This document shows positions 13,301-23,700 of a stretch of DNA of 64,000 nt, piece by piece (the first letter of the stretch is position 1; the number at the start of each line of letters is the position of its first letter). The position numbers and the translations under genes were made by a program. Source of the DNA: Oxytricha trifallax. Lineage: Eukaryota > Ciliophora > Spirotrichea > Sporadotrichida > Oxytrichidae. A model generated the notes under the pieces. The model did no database searches. It had not been told where the DNA came from and was given only the letters and a program-made list of their open reading frames with translations. The DNA is taken from contig ARYC01017065.1 in the NCBI GenBank assembly GCA_000711775.1, positions 1-64,000 of the forward strand, read 5' to 3'.

Positions 13301-16300
13301 ATTTATTTCAATGTCTTTCTACTTTTTTATAAGCGATCAATTTTATCAATCATTTTTGAGAACTAAATATTACATTTATTAATAATTTTGGATATTTGAA
13401 CAAAAATAATTTTGAATTTTATGGTTTAATAATTATTTACTTTTAATTGATGCTATAATAGATAGTTTAAAATTGAAATTAAAGCTTATTTTAAATAGAT
13501 TTATCAAAATTTTATGGCATTAATAAATGAAATAAAAAAAGTATTGTAGATATTAGAGATAGATTTTACAGATAATAATTGGTGCATTTTACCTATTATT
13601 TTAAGTATTTTGAGCTAAAATATTTATCAATCTTGAAGTAATGCATTTCCAAAATCATATATACTAAGCACATATTAGAATATAAATATCTTTTAGGTTA
13701 ACTAAAATGGCTAACATAAAAAAAGATATTATAGATGTAAACAAGCTTTACATTTGGATTTACTTTTGACAGTAAGTTCTATAAAAATAACACCTAATTA
13801 ATAAAAAATTATTAAGGAAGACCTCCTTATATAGATTAAATTAAATTAGAATGCAATAATTAAGTTCAAGACCATATTAAGAGCACTTAAATTTAAAATA
13901 AAAAAATTAATTATACTCCTAATAAATTTTGAAATTTAATTGAAGAACCTCCCAAAAAAAATCTATATTAGGAGTTTATACATTATACAAACAAGCAATT
14001 TCAAATATGGAATTCGACATTTTTAAGAAATAAAACTATTTTGGTGAGGCTAAACAATCCTTATCAAAGTTGAAGATTACATAAAACTTAATAAATAAAA
14101 AAAAATATCATCAATTTTTTTAAGCCTCTATAGTAGTTCGGAATTGAATTACATTGGATTTTGAACACAAAAAATAAAAATAAAATGATATTAGAAAACA
14201 AAGTTAAAATCAACCCAAAAGAAACCTAATAAACAGCATTACTCATATCAATCAAAACACATATAAAACTCGTTAAAAGGTTTTGTGGTTTTAAATGAAT
14301 AAATTTAATTAAATTAATGATTTTGAAATAGAAGAGAATTTATAAATATCAAGTCAGATACCACCTCAGTCGTCAAATTCAAGTAAGATTACTAATTAAT
14401 CAATATTTTTTAGCTTTAATGAAATCAGTAAAGTAGGCTTTTCAACTAATTGACACCTCTCTTACTGGTAGTGTAGTGTCAAATTTATTTTTAGCATTTT
14501 TCCTGGGAATTTCATTGAAATAAATTTGGAGTTTGTTAAATACTCTATAGATCATAACTCACATCCCACTTATTGGGATTACTATACCATCAAATCTTAT
14601 GATATGATAAATCTCTTATTTTATAAAATCTCATAGCTACTTATAAAACTATAGTGTCTTTTTAAGGTTTTAAATTTGATTTTAATAATTGGCGTTTTAA
14701 TAGATTTACCTTTTTTATCGATTTATATGATGATATTATATTTATTTTTTTATTATAAGTATATTCTGCTAATGACTATCTCATATTAATATATTAAAAT
14801 ATAAAAATATGCTTGCAGACAATAATCGATATATCTAATGTGAAAATAATTCCCAAGGAACTAACAGACTACATTTTTAGATATTATGATTAAACTACTA
14901 AAAGTTCAAATGATGCTTTTAGTTAACTGGATATCTTTTGAATTGATAATTAAACGATTTTCTTTTCATATATTAACTTTTAAACGATATTCTGATTCAG
15001 GTTTTGTAAAAAATATCGGAATTATGGTTATGATACTGATTAAAAATAAAATTTATGCTTAATTTTTCTGGCTCTTGCGTTAGCTTCTTTAATTCTGCTA
15101 ATTTATTTGGCAAAAAAATATCCAAAGTAAGCTTGGTATTAACATAATAAACTATATTTTAATATAAAACAAAAAAGTATTAAGTTTTAAATATCTCATT
15201 AAATTATTAGACTAAAGTTCATTAAATAACATAAATTTAATTTTCTCTATCAATACCTTTAAATCATCTTTTTAGATTTAATTAGATCCTTTATAACATA
15301 AAAGATAAATTGATGTTTGGAGCTGTAATAACTTATTTTGCTAAAGCATATTTGAGGTTCTTTCTTATTATCTCTCAAGATTTAAAAAATGTAACTTCCT
15401 CAATTGATTAATTGTTCTTGATATAGGCTTCGATGGATGATATATATATATATAAAATATATAACTAAAAATGATATTTCACAGGTTATTCCAGTGAGCG
15501 TAATCTTTGTGTTTCTTATTATATATCCTTTCATTATTAGTCTTTTCTTAAATTTAAATGAAAAGTAATTACCAGAATCATCATTTATGACTAGATACGG
15601 CTCTTTCTATAATTACATAATACCAACGCATAGATTTTCAAATTTCTCAATGTTTGTATTTTTAATCAGAAGAACTATTTATGTCTTAATCCTAAATTTA
15701 TTGGGTAAATTTATATATAAAAACTAGTTTCAATTTTATGTTTAGTATTCTTAAAAGATCAAAGTGCTATTTAGATTCAATGGGGGGGGGAAACTTTCCC
15801 TCCCCAACATTAAATTTTATGTTATACATAAATCCTATATACAAAATATTTTTATTAAATTTCAAGGTTTATATTTATTCATTTTCTCACATATAGTGTC
15901 AAATATGTCGCAAAAATTAATTTAATTAATAAATATGTAATTTTAAGAAAATCATTGTAATTTTTATCATTATTATAAGCAATATTTTATTTTATTTTAA
16001 AATATGAATTATTTTAAGATAATTTATGATTCAGATTTTTGTAAAATAAATTTATGAAAAAAATATATTTAATTTATCAAGCTCAAATCATCCCCATGGT
16101 GTTTGAAAATAACTTTGTGGGTAGGAAACTTCTCCCCCTATTCAATTATTGGATAAATATGAATATATTTATTATTACATGCAAATTGTATTTTATTTAA
16201 TTTAATTAATATGCTGCCTACTAAGTTTAATTAATTTATTGATAATAACAAGCACAAAGGCATACATAGATCCAATTGATAATTTATTCGAATGTGTGAA

Positions 16301-17473
16301 CGAATTCTCAATATTAATAATTAGTTCATGTATGTTTGGGTTGACTGAGTTCCAATAAAATCTTGACACTAAGTATAATTTTGGATTTGCTATTGTAGCA
16401 ATTGTACTAATAAACATTCTATTTAATTTGGGATTGTTCTTTAATTTATAATTAAATTTCTATTTCTTTATATTGTAGAAATACATTTGATTTGGGAAAA
16501 TATATTTAAATTAATTAATTAAAATTACAATTTTGTGACAGTTAACTTTCTGGAAACCTAGGCAATATGGCACTTGTTCAAAAGAGAATTCAAAATTAAC
16601 TGGACTTTACTATTGGCGGTACCTCTCTATCGCATCCCTGGAGTGAGTTAACTTGATTTTAATTTTTGATGATTAGTTTAGTTAATTCTTGCCAAAAATT
16701 AAAATCAAGTTAACTCACTCCAGGGATGCGATAGAGAGGTACCGCCAATAGTAAAGTCCAGTTAGTTTTGAATTCTCTTTTGAACAAGTGCCATATTGCC
16801 TAGGTTTCAAGAAAGTTAACTGTCACAAAATTGTAATTTTAATTAATTAATTTAAATATATTTTCCCAAATCAAATGTATTTCTTTACATCAATGATTAT
16901 AACCTTAATAAAACTATTAAAAAGAATTCACATAAAAATTAGACAAACTCTGATAGATAGAAAATAGAGAATAAAATAAGAATAAATTCACTTTTAATTA
17001 AGAATCAAAGATGTGGAACAGTAATTAGAATAAGAAGTATTAGAAAGTTTGAAAATGTAAAATTAATCAAAATTATAGGGATCATTGATTTATTAGTAAA
17101 TTTGATGAATTATAAATCATCGTTTAGTTTATTTAGTTAAATTTCAAATATTTAAGCAATTTAATGAATAAATATAATTAATCTGCAAATGTCAAGGTTG
17201 CAAAACATTCTTCTGCTTTATTATGAGTAAACTGATTGAATAATAATTTCTTTATAAAATACCCCCAAAAATTATCAATATAAACTAAAGAAACAGGAAT
17301 GGATATTAGTGACGAAGATTTTGATAGTATTTTAGAAAATAGAAATGAATTCAAAAATAAATATGTTTAGGGATTTAATATTTCCTGGAATTTATTCTTA
17401 TATTAATTATAACATCAAAATTTCTATACTTATAAATAATTTTTAAAAAATTTTATAAAAGTATATCATTACT

Positions 17474-17507
<34 letters not shown>

Positions 17508-18620
17508 ATTTTGTTAGTAAGTTTTAAAATGAATTTTTTTTAATTAAATACTAAATTAAAATCTTTAAAAATTATAAATATTCTGTAGAAAATATATATT
17601 GATAAGCAATTTGTGTAATTATTTTATCAAAAATTAATGTCATTGTTAAAGAGAAAAACTTTTGGTTTTTTTCATAAATCGATGTATAATTTAAAAAAAT
17701 ATCAAATTAAATTATTTTTATTTTATATTTTATTGTGGTAACTTAGCTATAATCAATTTTAAATTAATTATAAATCCATTTAGCATTATATGACAATCAT
17801 ATATAATATATGAAGCCAAATATGATAATTTCCAAAATGCTACAAGTTTACTCGATTATATAACATATTTCTATTTTTTAAAAATTTTTGTTTGTTAATT
17901 ATCTAATTCCTTAAAACATCCATGGTTTTTATATTTAGCTGTTTTTTTAGTGAAAAATTTGAACTCTTTATTTATCATTAATGATTTTTAAGCCCCTTTT
18001 ATTTAAGCAAAAACTAAAATAAAAGAAACATCGTAAAAATAGAATAAATTATCATAAGCATTTAAGCAAGACAAAGTTGAAAAATTCGATTTAGTAAATA
18101 TGTCACACCAAAACTACAACTTTTCATAAAGCTAAGATTAAAGTATAGAGACGAATATGGAAAATTTAAATATTTCTTAATTTAAATTCAGCATTCATAA
18201 AAACTATATTTAAAATATTTTATTTTTAGTATACACAAGTATTAATTAAAATAATAAATTTGCATTAAAATTTAATTCAACGAAAATTAATAATATTATT
18301 ATACTTTTTTATTCGCTCATCATGTAACTTTAATTTAAAGCATAAAATAACAAAAAGGACTTTTACCGATAGGAAAAGATCAAGTTTAATAGTAAAAAAT
18401 CACAAGTATTAATCAGAATCATAAGCAATCTATCTTTGGAAATTAATAAATATTTAAATATTAATAATAATGAAATTATTTAAATCAGTAATTGAAGCCT
18501 GAAATACCTCCTCAACAATAAGCTGAAATTATCAGAGAGAATTTTAATTGGCTACTTATTGAATAAAAAATTAAATAAATAAAGAAATAGTCAATAATTG
18601 GAGATATTAAAAGAATGTGA
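4202..18620 (+). CDS. Paralog A: large secreted/multispanning membrane protein gene in many MDSs
   Basis: Begins with ATG and a signal peptide (MKSFLFVLLILIHKAQITKS) and ends IGDIKRM plus TGA at 18618-18620. About 25 coding blocks, nearly all matched to paralog B, are separated by A+T-rich IESs. Landmarks: NENYTHTCEFHSGY (about 4620), SGIRIVVLLFDSS (5105), ELPSGVYY (5260), TATVKRYSS (8165), TWGYYVDKVDC (9420), DIDVPGWDPWNTNTC (10040), SSSPYYISENITNSS (11800). A membrane-spanning part follows from about 14410 (SNLFLAFFLGISLKQIWSLL), 15480 and 16380, then a Gln-rich coiled tail from 16890. The N-terminal half is probably extracellular, with conserved Cys. It carries a TBE-type insert, two MITEs inside coding sequence, further elements in IESs and a mitochondrial-like segment. 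Family known to me only as large ciliate surface proteins; function unknown. Confidence 0.75.
5858..6502 (+). pseudogene. Probable mitochondrial DNA insertion (NUMT) inside an IES
   Basis: A G+C-rich island in very A+T-rich DNA. From ATG 5858 to TAG 6502 one frame of 215 codons reads as a membrane-type protein if TGA is Trp (three positions, for example SGVWAVCSLL), with two TAG codons also at places where Trp would fit. The end reads GRYGFYPGVLESVGIYTPYI. UGA=Trp is the mitochondrial code of ciliates, while nuclear genes here use TGA as stop. It lies in the IES between two coding blocks of paralog A (ending near 5290 and starting near 6655). Paralog B has nothing like it at 45610-46670. I do not recognise the mitochondrial gene; a ciliate-specific ymf-type ORF is likely. 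Confidence 0.6.
7247..7628. mobile_element. G-run/C-run MITE, copy 1 (in an IES of paralog A)
   Basis: Starts with eight G (7252-7259) followed by AAGTTTCCTGCCCCCGTGC and ends AGGAAAATTCCCCCCCC. The reverse complement of the right end matches the left. It is flanked by ATTTT (7247-7251 and 7624-7628). The interior shares GCAATAAAAATATTA with the copy at 58953. Non-coding. It lies between coding blocks of paralog A and is absent from the same place in paralog B. Confidence 0.75.
11203..11643. mobile_element. G-run MITE, degraded copy 2 (in an IES of paralog A)
   Basis: A run of 13 G is followed by AATTTCCAGCCCAGTG, like the left end of the other copies. A weak right end (CCCAGAGAACTTTCTCC) lies near 11627-11643. 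No clear target duplication. Non-coding; it separates the coding blocks near 10980 and 11690. Confidence 0.45.
13101..14293. mobile_element. Short TBE-type element with C4A4 telomeric ends, inside coding sequence
   Basis: The left end is AAAAACCCCAAAACCCC. The reverse complement of the right end is TAAAACCACAAAACC, and the inverted repeats continue for about 85 bp with shared TTTTGATTGATRTGAGTAATG. It is flanked by AAT on both sides (13098-13100 and 14294-14296), fitting the ANT target of TBE transposons. At 1.19 kb it is far shorter than a full TBE (about 4-5 kb), and I recognise no transposase or kinase code, so it is an internally deleted, non-autonomous copy. Paralog B has the empty site near 51205. 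Removing the element and one AAT restores a frame reading EAMNKF-NQINDFEIEEN. Confidence 0.85.
14383..14413 (+). other. 31-bp spliceosomal intron in paralog A
   Basis: GTAAG start, CTAAT branch-like motif, and T-run plus AG end. Splicing joins SNS to TLMKSV. The matching intron in paralog B is at 51292-51328. Very short introns are normal for hypotrich ciliates. Confidence 0.75.
15775..16146. mobile_element. G-run/C-run MITE, copy 3, inserted in coding sequence of paralog A
   Basis: Flanked by the 7-bp direct repeat ATTCAAT (15775-15781 and 16140-16146). The left end is nine G then AAACTTTCCCTCCCC; the right end is GTAGGAAACTTCTCCCCC. Paralog B has the uninterrupted site near 53575. Collapsing the repeat gives AIQIQLLDKYEY in A against AIQIQLLDNYEY in B. 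The insert is 365 bp, non-coding, and behaves as an IES with ATTCAAT as pointer. Confidence 0.85.
16472..16890. mobile_element. Palindromic TA-type MITE, copy 1, inserted in coding sequence of paralog A
   Basis: Near-perfect inverted repeat (about 190-bp arms, two mismatches seen) running from TTGTAGAAATACATTTGATT to its reverse complement. It carries CTGGACTTTACTATTGGCGG and a CTCACTCCAGGGATG motif in the arms. Paralogs C (near 405) and B (near 53925) have the empty site. Removing 16473-16889 gives a frame reading FYFFISMIITL, as in C. The 2-bp AT on both edges would serve as pointer. No coding capacity was seen. Confidence 0.85.
17477..17506. repeat. (AT)n microsatellite
   Basis: Alternating AT over about 28 bp inside an IES of paralog A. 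Confidence 0.9.
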
Positions 18621-19252
18621 AGCATCTAATTATATTCAATTTTTTTATATTCATTAATTTCTTATATTTTAATTTTGTTAGCAATACAAATTATTAAATG
18701 TTATAAATAAAACATTTAATAGACTAAAGTTTTAAATTAAATAAATATTAATTGTGAGAAAAACTCAAAATTTAAAATTCTTATACTTATGAGTTTGGGG
18801 AATAAAAATTTCTAGCTATTATTTCATTCAAAATAAATGAATAAATAATGTTTTAAGAATAAAATATTGGAATATATTAAAAATATTATTCAAAAAAAAG
18901 AGTTTAATATAAATGTTAAAATGGAAGTAATGAAAAAATTTATTGGATCTTTATTTAAATTATATCAGTTTGAAGACTATTATTAAATATATATATATCT
19001 ATATTCTGTAAATAAAAAATAAAACATAACAAATGTCATTTTATTAAATTTTACTCCTAAATAATTTGCTATTGACTTATTTATGAGTATGAATCTTATT
19101 ATAATAATAATAATAATAAGATCACATTGAGGTCCCTAGGGACCAAGGGTCTATAATATAAAATAATATGTTAAGGGTCAAGCCCTTTTAAGTTATATGT
19201 GATTCGTTAATATAGAAATTAGCTTTTTCACTTAAAACAATTAACTTCACTT
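18621..19252. other. A+T-rich spacer
   Basis: Lies between the stop of paralog A and the end of the minus-strand gene. It contains an (AAT)n tract near 19095-19120, followed by the palindromic GGTCCCTAGGGACC near 19131-19144. No coding block was recognised. Confidence 0.5.
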
Positions 19253-20615
19253 TCATTTATGTCTAACTATTTCTTTTTCTTTCTGTTTTCTTTCCTGTGT
19301 CTCTATTTTTATGTGAATACTGAAGGTTGAATGGTTTATTTCATGATGCTAACCAACGTGTTAAATTTTATTTTCAATTTGTTGAAGTGTGTTGGTGAGA
19401 AGGACTCTTTCTTATATGCTTCTTAATTGCAACTCAGCTTGGATCAATAGGCTGAGTTGGTTGATTAGCTAGATTTCCCATAATTCAAAATGAGGGTCAG
19501 AGTTGACTTTCTTGGAGTCTATTAGTCTTTGAAGTAGTTTGAATCTAATTTCATTTGGTTGGAAATTTTGAAATTTACTCAGAAGTAGTTTTGTTTATAC
19601 TTCTTTTGTTCTGAGTAGTATGTCTAGCTTAATGTTCAGCGAATAGGCATTACTATTTTGTATTGTTTTAGGATCTGTTGAAGTGTCGATCAGTATCTGG
19701 CCAAATTCTGATGTGTAGTCTAGTCGTGACGTATTTGTAAGGCCCTATTTAGCACCCTTGATTAAGACATAGCTCATGTCTGATTTTTGCCAAGGAGTGA
19801 CTCCTCTGACATTTCTTGACCTTTTTCTTGAATACTATTTTCCTTTAGTGTAGATGAGGTTATGATTTCCTGATCGCAAGTTTAGGAATCTGGTTGGCTT
19901 CTTTTATTTGTATTAAAGAGGTAAGGTCTTTTAATAAGTTAGTTAGAGTTTGGTTAAAAGGTTTTATCTCTAAAATTCAATTCTTGTTTTTTGGAGGCTG
20001 TCTCTATCCTATTTGTAGTGGGGTTTTGGTTTAAGGTTCGCAGGGTTATGTTGAATTAAGAAGAATGTTTGGACCTAAGGGAAGAATCTTTCTACTTAAT
20101 TTAAATTAATATCTTCGAAACTTAACTTTTCAATTGTTCCTAGACCTTTTAGGAAGTTTAAAAGTTAGGCTTAGGTATGTCTTCTTTATATACAAGACTG
20201 TTGAAAAGTGTGAGAATTTTTCTTTCTTTTAGAAAGAGTTAACTGTTGCAGGTATGTAGTTAGGAACTTGCCAATTGAGTCCAGCTTAGTAGGTTGGTGA
20301 TCCTAGAACTTGTTACTTGCAGTTGTTTTTCTTTTTGGGTTGGGAGATATTTTTGTATCAGTCAAAGACTTCGCTGTATAGAGCTGCTTAGTTGTATTCT
20401 AGAGGGAGGGAGTCTATGTCATCGACCTCCACTTCTGACTCTCAGTCGTCAATGTAGTACATAAGGTATTTGGGGTATTTAGTAGAGTAAGCTTGCAGAT
20501 TAATTTCTTCGTCAGACATTTCACTATCTGTTTCCCAATGGTCATCATCGCGTCCATTAGTAACTTCACACTCAAATAGTACTCGTTTCTGAAAGAGCTT
20601 TAGGTCCAAACCCAT
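19253..20615 (-). pseudogene. Unrecognised minus-strand gene with in-frame TGA codons
   Basis: Clearly richer in G+C than its surroundings. From ATG at 20615 the frame starts MGLDLKLFQKRVLFECEV, then an acidic part (DDDHWETDSEMSDEE). It stays open for most of 1 kb with UAR=Gln except for four TGA codons, all at places where Trp would fit (such as YYIDD-TGA-ESEVEV and SEVFD-TGA-YKN). Four TGG are also present. Near 19800 the protein-like signal changes frame and continues as TPWQKSDMSYVLIKGAK to a helical, Leu-rich part (IRFKLLQRLIDSKK) and TGA at 19253-19255. The length is not a multiple of three. Either a decayed gene, perhaps germline-limited or from a transposon, or a gene with blocks I mis-joined. 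No family recognised. Confidence 0.55.
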
Positions 20616-20784
20616 TAAAGGAAACCACGGTTGAGGGACTGTTTATTTGGAATGTGTACCATATAGAATTATCATCACAGTTCCTTTTAGTATCAACCTA
20701 ATTTAATAATAGTACGAATCTAATGTAAATCAGTAAGAGTTTAATTTGGATAATTATTTAATAATAATTTTTAAGTTCATAAAT

Positions 20785-23700
20785 ATGAAATAGTCTGACA
20801 AAGAGCGGAGAAAATCCCAAAAAACTTATATTAAGACCTAATAAATAAAAATGGTTTAGGATAATTAGCAGGTCTTGAAAATTTCACATTGGAGACAACT
20901 TAAAGCGTTGACTTTTAAAGCCATATCTAAATTAATTATAAATAATCAACATTTTTTTAGTCTGGTTAAATTTAAATAATAAAAATTGCTCGACAGAAGT
21001 AATTGTGAGTACTAATTATTAAAATTAAATTCAGTTTTAAATGTGGAAGCTTGAAAATTCAAAATCTAAATAAAGAAAAATCTTTAAGCAGATATTAGAA
21101 AATACTTTGTATTTAAATAATTAATGTGGTATATCTGCATTATTTCAAAGAAGCAATTCTCTTATTAAATTCAGAAATTTGGAGATTGTGATTAGGTAAT
21201 TATTTTCCCTTTCAATATAAAAATCAATTGAAAACATAATAGTGCGGGGAAAAGAAAACATATAACTAATTTTTGAATGTTGGATAGAATGATTGTAATA
21301 TAAATCACTTTTTAAATATATTATCACAATAAAGTTTATACAACGAAGACTTTCGGTTGGCACAATTTCCTAGTACTTAATGTCTTTTCTTTCCTTTATC
21401 GGTTCAGCAGCTGTTTTTGGGGTATCATTCATCAATACTTTATACTATATATATATATATATATATTACTTAAATCCTTTTTCACAATTATTTTTGTGTA
21501 AAACTTCCAAAAAAGATGGAAGTCTATTCACAACAGACCTCAGACTGATCTTTATTTTGGTGATGAGTTTACCTTACATTTCACTCACTAAAAACATTTT
21601 TCAGCAAATAATTTTGGACAAGGAGACTAAAATGATTGAAATCTTAAAATTCAACAATTTGTCACCTATTACATATGGGCTTAGCTTCATCACTCAACAT
21701 ATTACCTTTGTTATATACACGGCAATGTAAAAAACAGATTTAATATTAATGAGATTAATTCACATTTAATGGATAAGATTTCCATTAAATAATTTTATAA
21801 TACTGAATTAATGTCAGTTATAGCCTAAATCATCATAATACACATTATTCAGCCAAATTCCGACACATGTGTAGAATAAAGACTATTTATTGTACTAAAA
21901 AATGTTTATAGAAACTTATTTATAATAAGTTAATTATGTAAGTATTTATAATTTGTTTTAAATCCTTATGTAAATGTCTAAAACATAGTGTCTCTTAGGA
22001 TATTTTATAATTTAAATGTAATTTCAGCTTGTCCGAAAGTAAATTCATTAACTAATAAGATATTTTTATTATATTCTTACAGCTCATAACAAATTTATCT
22101 TTATTCTTAAATGGTTAAAGATTTATTCCTAATTTATAGTCTTCTTTGGATATTAAAATTATGAATATCTTTTTAAAAACTATTTTTATAGTGGTAACAT
22201 TTTATGATTTTGATTATTGATTAAGTGTCATATTCACAAAAAATTCACAAACAATTTTATTCCAACAATTCTTTATTTTAATATGAATATAATTTATACA
22301 ATTAAGACCTTGGCAGTTTATTGGACTATTTTTCAATTTGATTTTATTTGCTTTTGCCTTGATATGCTTCAGTTTATTCGTATCCATATTTTTCCACAAT
22401 TCCAAACTGGGTTAATTAATTGGTTCACAAATCTTTCTCCTCCCAGTTATGACTTTTACCTTTTTATACAATACAAGCCTAAATGATAATGACTTATCTC
22501 TCAGTTAATTCAAATTTTGAAATTATAAAGTAAAAGATTTCATACTCTCAATTAAACAATATGATATAATAATTCTTGGTGTTTATCCCTCATTATCCAT
22601 CGTTCTTGTATATTTTTGACCTGACTGGCTGTTTCAATTTAGTAGCAACAGGAAAAGATTAAGATGCATAAGTTGATCTACATTTGACATCAAAACTATC
22701 TTTCCTGTTTTTGATTTTTGATATCCTTCTCTACTTTGGCCTATATTAAATACTCTATAAATAAATCTTTTTAATAATTTTACTAAATAATGCTTCAATT
22801 TTTATATGTGTACTTTTCAGATTTCTCAAAGAAAAGAAAACTAGTGAAGTCAGATTCCTCAAAGAATTCTAAGGTGATTTAGGAATAAAACTAAAATAAG
22901 AGCTCTGTTGATTAAGAGAATCTTTTAAGTGAAGATTAAAATGTTATTACCCAAACTTACAGTTCCAAGAAAGTAAGCAATATTTTCTTAAAACTTAATG
23001 ATTTTAGATTGCGATTGAGATTACTAATTTGTCGATGAAATTCGATGATTTTTATGCAATTAAAAACTTAGATCTTGTAGTCAATTAAAACGAATTAATC
23101 TGTTTAATTGGACCAAATGGGTCTGGAAAGTCAACATTACTTAATATGATTAGTGGGTTGCTTAAACAAACTACAGGCTCAATCAAAAGTAAATATCATA
23201 AAAGTATCTTAAATATTTTGGATAATTTATATTTTTAATTATTCAAATAATTAAAAAAATTTATTAGAATAAAGTAATTGCAAATATATTAACCTTTTAA
23301 AGTAAATAAATAAAAAGCATTTACAATATCTAACTTTTTCGGGCTTTAAAAAACATGAAATGGATTCAACTATAATTTCATAAAGTTTTATTTTAATATT
23401 TATAAAAAATAGAATTTTATTGATTTTTTTTCTTCTGCATACCAATTGAGTATTTTAAATATAATTTTTAAATAATTTGTAATAATATGATAACATTCCT
23501 AAATTAATTATGAATAAATCTTTCTACCCATATATTTCCCCTTTTAGTCTATGGTGAAGAATTAAATAAAGAAAATAAGAGATGGCTCTTAGATTTCTGC
23601 CTTCAAGAAGACACTTTGATCGACAACTACACAATTGAAGAGCACCTAAAAATCATCTGTGACTTGAAAAACATTCCAGAGGGAGAGATGAAATAGAACG

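Noticed and set aside
21145-21363. Minus-strand ORF opposite the ABC transporter start
   Set aside because: Overlaps the plus-strand N-terminal part of the transporter; a shadow frame without support.
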